A program made the position numbers and the translations under genes. Shown piece by piece: positions 41,558 through 49,586 of a stretch of DNA of 64,000 bases. Origin of the DNA: Pseudofrankia saprophytica (GTDB taxonomy: Bacteria; Actinomycetota; Actinomycetes; Frankiales; Frankiaceae); assembly GCF_000235425.2 (NCBI RefSeq), contig NZ_KI912267.1, forward strand, positions 2,658 to 66,657, given 5' to 3'. Below the pieces are notes generated by a model. That model ran no database searches. It was not told where the DNA came from and was given only the letters and a program-made list of their open reading frames with translations. Position 1 is the stretch's first letter. The number at the start of each line of letters is the position of its first letter.

Positions 41558-43071
41558 CTGGCCGCCGCGGAGGGTGCGCCCAGGCTGGGCATGCCGAGGC
41601 TGACCGACGGGCGGGCCGGCGCCGCGCGGTTGGCCTCCCACAGGTCCCCGGCGCGGGTGCGGCGGGCGGTGAGCAGCGCGCCGTCGGCGACCAGATGGTG
41701 CGGGGCGCCGTAGGTCACGACGCTGGTGACGACGTCGCCGGCGCGCAGCCGCGCGAGTTCGGCGAGCACGGCCGCGTCACCCGCCGCCGAACCTGGCAGG
41801 CCCGAGCGGGCTCTGGAGTTGGCGTCGGGGCCCAGGTGGACCAGACGGCCGTCGCGGGCCCGGCCGGAGCGACCGCCGGTGGCGTCGTCCTTGCGGCCCT
41901 CCCCCTCGGCGATGAGCACCTCGGCGACCCGGCCTACCTGGGCACGGTTCTCCTCCAGGGAGACCACGTCCTGCAGCGCGACGAGCCGGGCATAGCGCTC
42001 GGCGACGACCTCCGGCGGGACCTGGTCGTCCATCGTGGCCGCGGGGGTGCCGGGACGCGGCGAGTACTGGAAGGTGAACGCGCTGGAGAAGCGGGCGGCG
42101 CGCACCACGTCGAGGGTGTCGGCGAAGTCGGCCTCCGTCTCGCCGGGGAAGCCCACGATGATGTCGGTGGTGATCGCGGCGGCCGGCAGCGCGGCGCGTA
42201 CCCGCTCGACGATGCCGAGGTAACGGTCACGCCGGTAGGAGCGGCGCATCTGGCGCAGCACCGCGTCCGAACCGGACTGCAGCGGCATGTGCAGCTGCGG
42301 GCAGACGTTCGGCGTCTCGGCCATCGCGGCGATCACGTCGTCGGTGAAGTCACGCGGGTGCGGCGAGGTGAACCGGACCCGCTCCAGGCCGTCGATCTGG
42401 CCGCAGGCACGCAGCAGGCTGGCGAACGCGGCCGGGTCGCCGAACGAGCGGCCATAGGAGTTGACGTTCTGGCCCAGCAGGGTGATCTCGAGGGCGCCCT
42501 CGGCGACGAGAGCCTCGACCTCGGCGAGCACGTCGCCGGGGCGGCGGTCGCGCTCCTTGCCGCGCAGACTGGGCACGATGCAGAAGGTGCAGGTGTTGTC
42601 GCAGCCGACGCTGATGCTGACCCAGGCCGAGGCGAGGCTGGCCCGGCGCGCCGGCAGCGAGCTGGGGAAGACCTCCAGCGCCTCGGCGATCTCGACCTGG
42701 GCCGAGGCGTTGTGCCGGGCCCGCTCGAGCAGCACCGGCAGGCGGTGCAGGTTGTGGGTGCCGAACACGACGTCGACCCAGGGCGCCTTGCGGGTGATCG
42801 TGCCGCGGTCCTTCTGCGCGAGGCAGCCGCCGACGGCGATCTGCATGCCCGGGTTGGCCTTCTTCGTCGGATAAAGCTGACCGAGGTTGCCGTACAGCCG
42901 GTTGTCGGCGTTCTCCCGGACGGCGCACGTGTTGAACACCACGAGATCCGGGGTCTCGCCATCCGCCACCGGGACGTACCCGGCCGACTCCAGCAGTCCG
43001 GAGATCCGCTCGGAGTCGTGCACGTTCATCTGACACCCGAATGTGCGTACCTGGTACCTACGGTCACTCAC
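41554..43071 (-). CDS. miaB: tRNA-2-methylthio-N6-dimethylallyladenosine synthase
   Basis: A 505-residue radical-SAM methylthiotransferase that converts i6A37 to ms2i6A37. The N-terminal auxiliary-cluster cysteines are in TFGCQMN, NTCAVRE and GGCLAQ; the radical-SAM CxxxCxxC is [14 protein letters not shown] near residues 155-168. A C-terminal TRAM domain is interrupted by an Asp/Arg/Gly-rich insertion (about 395-440) and followed by a Ser/Pro/Ala tail. GTG at 43071 has TACGCT exactly six bases upstream, the same leaderless signature as dapF. It heads a coupled operon with the next two genes. Confidence 0.95.
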   Translation of the reverse strand: MSDRRYQVRTFGCQMNVHDSERISGLLESAGYVPVADGETPDLVVFNTCAVRENADNRLYGNLGQLYPTKKANPGMQIAVGGCLAQKDRGTITRKAPWVDVVFGTHNLHRLPVLLERARHNASAQVEIAEALEVFPSSLPARRASLASAWVSISVGCDNTCTFCIVPSLRGKERDRRPGDVLAEVEALVAEGALEITLLGQNVNSYGRSFGDPAAFASLLRACGQIDGLERVRFTSPHPRDFTDDVIAAMAETPNVCPQLHMPLQSGSDAVLRQMRRSYRRDRYLGIVERVRAALPAAAITTDIIVGFPGETEADFADTLDVVRAARFSSAFTFQYSPRPGTPAATMDDQVPPEVVAERYARLVALQDVVSLEENRAQVGRVAEVLIAEGEGRKDDATGGRSGRARDGRLVHLGPDANSRARSGLPGSAAGDAAVLAELARLRAGDVVTSVVTYGAPHHLVADGALLTARRTRAGDLWEANRAAPARPSVSLGMPSLGAPSAAAR

Positions 43072-43077
43072 CCGACC

Positions 43078-43083
43078 AGCGTA
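43078..43083 (-). promoter_or_regulatory. -10 element (TACGCT) of a leaderless miaB transcript
   Basis: TANNNT hexamer six bases before the GTG at 43071, identical in sequence to that of dapF. Confidence 0.55.
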
Positions 43084-43130
43084 CGGCGATGGTCGGGACG
43101 CGCGCGCCAGCGCACTTCCAGACCGTCGGC

Positions 43131-44807
43131 TTAACGGGCGGTCTCGATGGCGCGGGTCTCGCGGACGACCGTGACCCGGATCTGGCCCGGATAGGTGAGC
43201 TCGTCCTCGATCTGGCGGGCCACATCGCGGGCGAGCAGGTGGGCGGCGGAGTCGTCGACCTCCTCGGGGACCACCATGACCCGGACCTCACGGCCGGCCT
43301 GCATGGCGAACACCCGCTCGACGCCGGGGCGCTCGCCGGCGATCTGCTCGATGCGCTCCAGTCGGCGGACATAGGACTCGAGGCTGTCCCGGCGCGCGCC
43401 GGGCCGTCCGCCCGAGATCGCGTCGGCCGCCTGGGTGAGGACCGCCTCGACGGAGCGGGGCTCGACCTCGTTGTGATGCGCCTCGATGGCGTGGACGACG
43501 TCCTCGTGCTCGCCGTAGCGGCGGGCGATCTCGGCGCCGACCAGCGCGTGCGACCCCTCGACCTCGTGGGTGAGCGCCTTGCCGAGGTCGTGCAGCAGCG
43601 TGCCGCGTTTGGCGACGGCCAATGGGAGGCGCAGCTCGGCCGCCATCACGCCGGCCAGGTGCGCCGACTCGACGAGATGGGCCAGCACGTTCTGGCCGTA
43701 GCTGGTGCGGTAGCGCAGGCGGCCGAGCAGCACGATCAGCTCGGGGTGCATGTCGCCGATGCCGACGTCGAGGACGGCGTCCTCGCCGGCGCGCACGACC
43801 CGGGCCTCGACCTCGCGCTGGGCGCGCTCGTACTCCTCCTCGATGCGCTGCGGGTGGATCCGGCCGTCAGCCACCAACGCGGCCAGCGTGATCCGCCCGA
43901 CCTCGCGGCGCACCGGGTCGAAGCAGCTGAGCAGCACCGCCTCGGGGGTGTCGTCGATGAGGACGTTGACGCCCGTGACCGACTCGAAGGCGCGGATGTT
44001 GCGGCCCTCCCGGCCGATGATCCGCCCCTTCATCTCGTCGCCCGGCAGATGCAGCACCGACACCACCGACTCGGCGGTCTGCTCGGCGGCGACCCGCTGT
44101 ATAGCCAGGGTGACGATGCGCCGCGCCCGATCCTGAGCCTCTTCCTCGGCGCGGGCCTCGATCTCCCGGGCGAGGGTCGCCGCCTCGAGCCTGGACTGCT
44201 GCTCGACGACCGCCAGCAGCTCGGTCCGCGCCTCCGCCGAGGTCATCCCGGCGGCCTGTTCGAGGGCGGCCACCCGACGGGCGTCCAGGTCGTCGGCCTC
44301 CCTGGCCCGGCGGGCGAGCGCCGCGTCCCGCTCGGTGAGCTCGCGGTCGCGGGACTCGATCCGGCGGGTCTGGTCCTCGAGGGCGGCCCGCCGTTCCTCG
44401 ACCCGCGCCTCACGCTGGGTGAGGCGACTGTCCCAGTCGCGCAGTTCCTCGCGCCGGCCTCGCAGGTCGGCGAGGGCCTTGTCGCGTTCGGCCTGCGCCT
44501 CGCGCCGGGCGGCCTCGGCCCGGTCGCGCTCCGCCTCGGCGAGCCTGCGGGCAAGCGCCTCGGCGTTCTCCCTGGCGGCCGCCTCGGTCTTTTCCCTGGT
44601 GGCCGTCTCGGCCTTGGCTGCGGCGTCCGCCTGGGCGGCCAGCAGCGCGGCCGCGGTCTGGGCGTCGGCGCCAGCCGGTGCGTCGGCGGACGCGTGGGGC
44701 GTCTCGGCCGGGCGAGCGCCCGCGCGGATCAGCCGCGCGGCGACCACGACGAGGGTGACGACGGCGACCAGTACCACCGCGACGAGGGCCACGAGCACGC
44801 CGACCAC
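43131..44807 (-). CDS. rny: Ribonuclease Y
   Basis: A 558-residue membrane-anchored endoribonuclease that starts mRNA decay. Residues 2-27 form a membrane helix ([19 protein letters not shown]); about 30-240 is a long coiled coil rich in Glu, Arg and Ala; a KH domain follows ([20 protein letters not shown] near 252). The HD domain has the metal motif LLHDLGKA near 393 and AHHNE near 430. GTG at 44807 has GGGAGGAG five bases upstream and directly precedes the membrane helix; the longer frame upstream lacks both. The Ala-rich linker after the helix ([16 protein letters not shown]) is longer than in Bacillus. A possible promoter 390 bases upstream implies a long leader. Confidence 0.93.
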   Translation of the reverse strand: MVGVLVALVAVVLVAVVTLVVVAARLIRAGARPAETPHASADAPAGADAQTAAALLAAQADAAAKAETATREKTEAAARENAEALARRLAEAERDRAEAARREAQAERDKALADLRGRREELRDWDSRLTQREARVEERRAALEDQTRRIESRDRELTERDAALARRAREADDLDARRVAALEQAAGMTSAEARTELLAVVEQQSRLEAATLAREIEARAEEEAQDRARRIVTLAIQRVAAEQTAESVVSVLHLPGDEMKGRIIGREGRNIRAFESVTGVNVLIDDTPEAVLLSCFDPVRREVGRITLAALVADGRIHPQRIEEEYERAQREVEARVVRAGEDAVLDVGIGDMHPELIVLLGRLRYRTSYGQNVLAHLVESAHLAGVMAAELRLPLAVAKRGTLLHDLGKALTHEVEGSHALVGAEIARRYGEHEDVVHAIEAHHNEVEPRSVEAVLTQAADAISGGRPGARRDSLESYVRRLERIEQIAGERPGVERVFAMQAGREVRVMVVPEEVDDSAAHLLARDVARQIEDELTYPGQIRVTVVRETRAIETAR

Positions 44808-45324
44808 CGCTGCTCCTCCCGGGAGGGGGAGCCGGGTCCCCGTCCGTTCCGCGCACGGATCTCGACGAGGAAGCTGCTCCCCGGGCCATCCAGCCCACCA
44901 GGAAGCCAGCCATAGGCCGGCGAACACGAAGCCGACCCCGCCAGTTCCCGAAGAACGGACCGGAGCGGCGAAGGACCCACCACAGACGGCGGCGTCCACC
45001 AGGGCGGATGAAGGCGCGGCCGCACCTTCACTGCACAGCCAGCGCCCACTGAGCGTTGCCGAGCGCCAACCGGGCGCAGACGCATGTCCTCACGCCACAG
45101 CCGGGCCCCGACAGCGCCACGGAGCGCCAAGGTTGCCCTCGTGTGTAGTTAGCCAACTATCGCGACCGCGTTGTCCGCGGGAGTCCTCGCACCGTTGCTG
45201 AGAGTAGGTCGGCCACTTTTCCCAGGTCAAGAAATACCGGATGTCCGGACCGCCGGCCCTGGCCAGAGGCTGGTCTGCCTTCGCCGGCGCCGAGCCGGCC
45301 TTTAGGCCGACCCGGTAGCTCCCA
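44808..45324. other. Long intergenic region upstream of rny
   Basis: About 517 bases with no supported gene. It holds a good promoter (45201-45230) about 390 bases before rny, a small dyad TAGTTAGCCAACTA (45146-45159) and, at its far end, weak hairpins (45283-45309) that could end recX transcripts. Confidence 0.5.
45201..45230 (-). promoter_or_regulatory. Housekeeping promoter reading toward rny
   Basis: TTGACC (-35, 45230-45225), an 18-base spacer and TACTCT (-10, 45206-45201). Transcription would start near 45194 and give a leader of about 385 bases before the rny GTG. Confidence 0.6.
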
Positions 45325-45885
45325 CTAGTCGAGGTCGCCGAGGTCGGCGTCGTCCGCGAGGTGATCGTCAGGGGCGCTCGCCGAGCTGACCAGTTCGGTG
45401 ACGACACGCACGGCGAGCTCCGTCGGGTAGCCCTTGCGGCCGAGCATGGCGACCAGGCGGCGCAGCTGGACCTGCCGGTCCAGCCCGGCCATGGTCCTCA
45501 ACCGGCGGGTGACGAGCTCGCGGGCGGCGGCTTCCTCTTCCTCGCCGCCGACGTCCGCGAGCGCCGCGGCGGCGACGTCGTCGTCCACACCCCGCCGCCG
45601 CAACTCGACCGCGAGCCCCCGCCTCGCCAGCCCGCGGTTCTCCCGGGCCGAGGAGACCACCGCCGTCGCGAACGCGTCGTCGTCGATCAGCCCGACCTCG
45701 GTCAGCCGGTCGAGCACCGCCTCCGCGACGTCGTCGGCCACCCCGCGCCGCCGCAAGGTCCCCGCCAGCTCCGCCCGGCTACGCGCCCGAACGGCCAGCT
45801 GCCGCAGGCAGATCTCCCGAGCCACCCCCACCGGGTCCCGCCCGGCGTCAGCCTGCCTGTGCGCGGACGGGACCGGCGCCGTCAT
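45325..45885 (-). CDS. recX: Regulatory protein RecX
   Basis: A 186-residue RecX, made of three-helix repeats that bind in the RecA filament groove and limit its activity. RecX pattern is clear: CLRQLAVRARSRAELAGTLRRRGV, VLDRLTEVGLIDDDAFATAVVSS, and a third repeat ending in LGRKGYPTELAVRVV. ATG at 45885 has AGGAGGAG overlapping the recA stop codon, so it is translated from the recA message. The C-terminus ends in an acidic Asp-rich tail (DDHLADDADLGDLD). Confidence 0.94.
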   Translation of the reverse strand: MTAPVPSAHRQADAGRDPVGVAREICLRQLAVRARSRAELAGTLRRRGVADDVAEAVLDRLTEVGLIDDDAFATAVVSSARENRGLARRGLAVELRRRGVDDDVAAAALADVGGEEEEAAARELVTRRLRTMAGLDRQVQLRRLVAMLGRKGYPTELAVRVVTELVSSASAPDDHLADDADLGDLD

Positions 45886-45896
45886 CCGTTCTCCTC

Positions 45897-46934
45897 CTAG
45901 AGATCAACGGGGACAGGCGCCAGGGCGCCGTCGTCGAGGGTGGGGATGATGCCGAGCTTCTCCTTGATGCGCTTCTCGATCTCGTCGGCGAGGTCGGGGT
46001 TGTCACGCAGGAAGTTGCGGGCGTTCTCCTTGCCCTGGCCGAGCTGGTCGCCGTCGTAGGTGTACCAGGCGCCGGACTTCCGGATGATCGCGTGCTCGAC
46101 GCCCATGTCGATGAGCGAGCCCTCGCGGCTGATGCCACCGCCGTAGACGATGTCGAACTCGGCGGTCCGGAACGGCGGGGCGACCTTGTTCTTGACGACC
46201 TTCACCCTGGTACGGTTGCCGACCGCCTCGGCCCCGTCCTTGAGCGTCTCGATCCGGCGGACGTCGAGGCGGACGGAGGCGTAGAACTTCAGCGCCTTGC
46301 CACCGGTCGTCGTCTCCGGCGAGCCGAACATGACGCCGATCTTCTCGCGGAGCTGGTTGATGAAGATCGCGGTGGTGTGGGAATTCGACAGCGCACCGGT
46401 CATCTTGCGCAGCGCCTGGGACATCAGCCTGGCCTGCAGGCCGACGTGGCTGTCACCCATCTCGCCCTCGATCTCGGCCCGCGGCACCAGCGCGGCCACC
46501 GAGTCGATGACGATGATGTCCAGCGCGCCGGAGCGGACCAACAGGTCGGCGATCTCGAGGGCCTGCTCGCCCGTGTCCGGCTGGGAGACCAGCAGATTGT
46601 CGGTGTCGACGCCCAGCTTGGACGCGTAGTCCGGGTCGAGCGCGTGCTCGGCGTCGATGAAGGCGGCGATGCCGCCGGCGGCCTGGGCACTGGCGACCGC
46701 GTGCAGCGCGACCGTCGTCTTGCCGGACGACTCCGGGCCGTAGATCTCGATGATCCGGCCACGAGGCAGGCCACCGATCCCGAGCGCCACGTCGAGCGCG
46801 ATCGACCCGGTGGGGATGACCTGGATGGGCATGCGGGTCTCGTCACCGAGGCGCATGACGGAGCCCTTGCCGAACTGCTTGTCGATCTGCGCGAGAGCGT
46901 TGTCCAACGCCTTGTCACGGTCGGGTCCTGCCAT
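45897..46934 (-). CDS. recA: RecA recombinase
   Basis: A 345-residue RecA with no intein. Walker A is GPESSGKTT near residue 68, Walker [11 protein letters not shown] near 142, loop L1 [16 protein letters not shown] and L2 region [28 protein letters not shown] are intact. It catalyses strand exchange and activates LexA self-cleavage. ATG at 46934 has AGGAG nine bases upstream. Upstream are a RecA-NDp-like promoter (46984-47006), two DnaA boxes (47028-47054) and an SOS box (47062-47075), so it is probably induced both through LexA and independently of it. recX follows after 11 bases. Confidence 0.98.
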   Translation of the reverse strand: MAGPDRDKALDNALAQIDKQFGKGSVMRLGDETRMPIQVIPTGSIALDVALGIGGLPRGRIIEIYGPESSGKTTVALHAVASAQAAGGIAAFIDAEHALDPDYASKLGVDTDNLLVSQPDTGEQALEIADLLVRSGALDIIVIDSVAALVPRAEIEGEMGDSHVGLQARLMSQALRKMTGALSNSHTTAIFINQLREKIGVMFGSPETTTGGKALKFYASVRLDVRRIETLKDGAEAVGNRTRVKVVKNKVAPPFRTAEFDIVYGGGISREGSLIDMGVEHAIIRKSGAWYTYDGDQLGQGKENARNFLRDNPDLADEIEKRIKEKLGIIPTLDDGALAPVPVDL

Positions 46935-46983
46935 CGGAGCAACTCCTGGCTGAGGTCGTCGAGTCTTGGTGGCCACGAGGGCG

Positions 46984-47006
46984 ACGTTAGGGGGTCGGTC
47001 CGACAG
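46984..47006 (-). promoter_or_regulatory. RecA-NDp-like (PafBC-type) promoter of recA
   Basis: CTGTCGGAC (47006-46998), an 8-base spacer and TAACGT (46989-46984). The mycobacterial LexA-independent DNA-damage motif is TTGTCRGTG-N8-TANNNT; the core TGTCRG, the spacing and the -10 match, with three changes at the motif edges. It would start transcription about 43 bases before the ATG. Confidence 0.65.
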
Positions 47007-47027
47007 TTTCGAGGGCCGCCTCGCAAC

Positions 47028-47054
47028 TGTGGACAACCGCGCGCATGTGGACAA
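47028..47054 (-). promoter_or_regulatory. Two DnaA boxes (TTGTCCACA) 18 bp apart upstream of recA
   Basis: TGTGGACAA on the plus strand at 47028-47036 and 47046-47054, which on the minus strand is the preferred actinobacterial DnaA box. Both face the same way and lie between the SOS box and the NDp-like promoter. Confidence 0.65.
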
Positions 47055-47061
47055 CCTTAGC

Positions 47062-47075
47062 CGAACACGCGTTCG
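47062..47075. promoter_or_regulatory. SOS (LexA) box upstream of recA
   Basis: CGAACACGCGTTCG fully matches CGAACRNRYGTTYG in both directions. It overlaps a second perfect palindrome, CGAGTTCGAACTCG (47074-47087), which may extend the protected site. Confidence 0.88.
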
Positions 47076-47177
47076 AGTTCGAACTCGACACGCCGAACCC
47101 GCCACGTTTTCCCCGACGGGCCAGCCTCCCCGATGGCGGCGGGCGCGGAGCGTCCCCCGGACCTCGGCGGGACCGCC

Positions 47178-47372
47178 TCAGTGCTCCCTGGCGGGGACGT
47201 CGAACTCCGTGCACACGGCACGCCAGACGGCCTTCGCGTCCTCGCCCCGGGCGAACGCGCCCTCCACGGTGACGCCGCCGAGGCTGGCCAGCACGTGGTC
47301 GCGGGCGACTGACTCCGCGTATTCGGCGCCGAACTGCCGGTTCATCCGGGCCCAGAACTCGGTGAGTCGCAC
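47178..47372 (-). CDS. DUF3046 family protein
   Basis: A 64-residue protein of the DUF3046 family, a short helical protein conserved in actinobacteria next to recA. The family pattern RLTEFWARMNRQFGAEYAESVARDH and VWRAVCTEFDVP is clear. GTG at 47372 gives the usual length; CACACT six bases upstream may be a weak -10 for a leaderless transcript. Function unknown. It lies upstream of recA on the same strand, 240 bases from it. Confidence 0.85.
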   Translation of the reverse strand: MRLTEFWARMNRQFGAEYAESVARDHVLASLGGVTVEGAFARGEDAKAVWRAVCTEFDVPAREH

Positions 47373-47851
47373 CGATCCAGTGTGCCTGCCAGCCCACCCG
47401 GTGAACCCTGCGCCCCTGGACCGACAGCCGAAGCCGGCTGAAGCCAGGCGGCGGGGGCCGACGGTGCCGACCGGACAACCGGACAACCGCGCGAGCGCCA
47501 CGTCCCACTGTCGACACGGGTCGAGGGACCGACGCGGCGCGCCGAGAGCCGCTCGCCCGGTGATCGACCCGGACGTGCCGGTCGCCTGTCCCGCGGCGCA
47601 TGTCCGGCGCCGTCTCCCCGGGGGCTACCTCTGGGCGGCTGGTGTGACGGACCGCGGAGAAACACGCGTTCCGCGGAACGCGAAGATCATTTTTCTGGCC
47701 CGCGGAACCGGCGGCGACGCCGGACAGCGGACACGGAGCACAGCGGCCAGAGGACGACGGACAGCGGACGGTGAACGGCGGGACACGGATGAGCGCGGAG
47801 ACTCACCTCGCCACCTTCACGAACCTCGCTCCCCCAGGCTGACCTGCGAAA
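47373..47851. other. Intergenic region between DUF3046 and the HNH gene
   Basis: About 480 bases. The only marked element is an 18-bp perfect palindrome (47665-47682), followed on the plus strand by AAGATCATTTTTC. Short repeats of CGGACAGCGGAC follow near 47722-47770. No gene is supported. Confidence 0.45.
47665..47682. promoter_or_regulatory. 18-bp perfect palindrome upstream of the HNH gene
   Basis: CGCGTTCCGCGGAACGCG is self-complementary. It could be an operator or a terminator stem, because a T-run lies 6-7 bases downstream on the plus strand. Confidence 0.5.
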
Positions 47852-49483
47852 ATGTCGTACCCGGACGCGACCATGGCGGCAGCGGCGGGCGCGGGGCCCG
47901 CCTCCCCTGTCCCGGCGGTGCCCATGGCCAACACGAAGATCGACATCAACTCCCTCAGCGCCGAGTCGCCCGCTGTCGGTGCGTCCGACTCAGTGGTGGC
48001 CGAGGTCGAGACGGTCCCGCTGACGGAGCTGGAACGCGCCATCTGTGCCTGGGCGGCACGAATCGCCGCGGCGACCTGCCAACTGCTGATGATGCTGGCC
48101 GCGTTCGACCGGCGGCGAGGCTGGTCGGGGCTCGGAATGGCGACCTGCGCGCAGTGGCTGTCCTGGCGGTGTGGCCTGGGAATCCGGACGGCACAGGAAC
48201 ATATGGCCGTCGCCCGCGCGCTGGAGGAGCTGCCCGCGCTGCGCGCGGCGTTCGCCGAGGGACGGTTGTCCTACTCCAAGGTGCGCGCCGTGGCGCGCGT
48301 GGCCGAGGCCGCGACGGAGCAGACCTGGCTGTCGCATGCGCTGCACTGCACCGCGGGCCAGCTTGAGCGGCTCGCGTCGCGCTACCACCAGCTGACGGCG
48401 GATCCGGCCGAGCAGCGGGCGGCACGGAAGGTGACCTGGAGCACCCGGGCGGACGGGCTGTTCCGCCTGCAGGCTGTGCTGACGGCGGAGGAGGGCGCCC
48501 GGCTGGCCGTCGCGATCGACGCCGCGAGAGCAAGCCTCGACGACACCGCTCCATCCCGGACTGGTGCCGAGGCCGACGCGTCGCCTGCGGACAGACCGAT
48601 CGTCAACGCCCCGCGCGACCGGAAGGCCGACGCCGACGCGTTGGTGGCGCTGGCTGAGGGCTTCCTTCACCGGCCTGTCCCAGACCTGATGAGCCCGTCC
48701 CACACGGTCACCGTGCATGTCGACGCCGAGACTCTGCTGAGCACCGGTCAGCGCGTGGCGGGGGCCCAGAGCCCCGCGAGCGTGCCGGCAGGCCCGACCG
48801 GCCGTGCGAGGGATGGGATGGCCCCGACGGGCGAGCCCCCGCGAAGCACCGGCCGGCCACCGAACACGGCGGCGACCGGTTCGGATCCGGTCAGCAGGCT
48901 TGCCCGTGGCCTGTTGCGTTGCGATGCGGAGCCCGAGGTCGGCCTGCCCAAGGCGGTGCTGCGCCGGCTCGGCTGCGACGGACTGATGCGAGCGCTGGTC
49001 CGGGACACGGCCGGGAACCCGCTCGCGCTCGGGCGGCGGCACCGGGTACCGACCCGCCGGCTACGGGAGGCCGTCCACGCCCGTGACCAGGGCACTTGTC
49101 AGTACCCGGGGTGCGGCCACACCCGCTGGCTTCAGACGCATCACCTGCTGGAGTGGCTGGCCGACGAGGGCGACACGGATCTGGAGAACCTGACGCTGGT
49201 GTGCAGTCGCCATCACCAGCTGATCCATGACGAGGGGATCACCCTGAGCCGCCGTGACGACGGAACGATCGTCGCGACACTGCCCGACGGCTTCGTCGTG
49301 ACCCCGGCCCCGTGCCTGGACGTCGGTACCCAGCCCGTCGGCTGCCTCGCCGCGGCGACGCGAGACGTCGCGGCCGACGCGATACAGACCCACGACGGTG
49401 GACGTCTCAGCTGGGATGACTCGCTCCTCGTCCTCATGCAACATCATCGCCCTCATGCAACATCGTCGGCCACCCGCTGCTAG
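47852..49483 (+). CDS. DUF222 / HNH endonuclease family protein
   Basis: A 543-residue protein of the DUF222-HNH ('13E12 repeat') type, multi-copy in many actinobacteria. Residues about 60-270 are the helical DUF222 domain (TELERAICAWAARIAAATCQLLMMLAAFD, GLGIRTAQEHMAVARAL). The C-terminal HNH motif is complete: CQYPGCGHTRWLQTHHLLEW near 428-447 and NLTLVCSRHHQLIHD near 458. Between them lies a Pro/Thr/Ser-rich linker of about 60 residues. Whether it cuts DNA in the cell is not known. ATG at 47852 lacks a ribosome site; ATGs eight and 25 codons later are alternatives. A 16-base direct repeat ending in ATGCAACATC occurs near its 3' end. Confidence 0.82.
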   Translation: MSYPDATMAAAAGAGPASPVPAVPMANTKIDINSLSAESPAVGASDSVVAEVETVPLTELERAICAWAARIAAATCQLLMMLAAFDRRRGWSGLGMATCAQWLSWRCGLGIRTAQEHMAVARALEELPALRAAFAEGRLSYSKVRAVARVAEAATEQTWLSHALHCTAGQLERLASRYHQLTADPAEQRAARKVTWSTRADGLFRLQAVLTAEEGARLAVAIDAARASLDDTAPSRTGAEADASPADRPIVNAPRDRKADADALVALAEGFLHRPVPDLMSPSHTVTVHVDAETLLSTGQRVAGAQSPASVPAGPTGRARDGMAPTGEPPRSTGRPPNTAATGSDPVSRLARGLLRCDAEPEVGLPKAVLRRLGCDGLMRALVRDTAGNPLALGRRHRVPTRRLREAVHARDQGTCQYPGCGHTRWLQTHHLLEWLADEGDTDLENLTLVCSRHHQLIHDEGITLSRRDDGTIVATLPDGFVVTPAPCLDVGTQPVGCLAAATRDVAADAIQTHDGGRLSWDDSLLVLMQHHRPHATSSATRC

Positions 49484-49586
49484 GCCGGCTGTGTATGGAC
49501 CGGCTGCGTAGCCGAACACGGGCATCTGCGTAGCGGACTGGCGCCACAGGCGGCCAGGTCGGACGGAGCGCTGTGTCGGAGGTGGG

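Noticed and set aside
43041-44915. Plus-strand open frame opposite rny
   Set aside because: Codon-position mirror of rny; RNase Y motifs are intact on the minus strand.
45090-45407. Minus-strand open frame across the recX end and its downstream spacer
   Set aside because: It overlaps recX in another frame and has no ribosome site or recognisable sequence.
45897-46934. Possible intein in recA, as in mycobacteria
   Set aside because: The reading frame is standard length (345 residues) with uninterrupted motifs.
47062-47090. GTTCGAGTTCGAAC resembling a tRNA T-loop
   Set aside because: No acceptor or anticodon arms can be drawn around it, and it is better explained by overlapping SOS-type palindromes.
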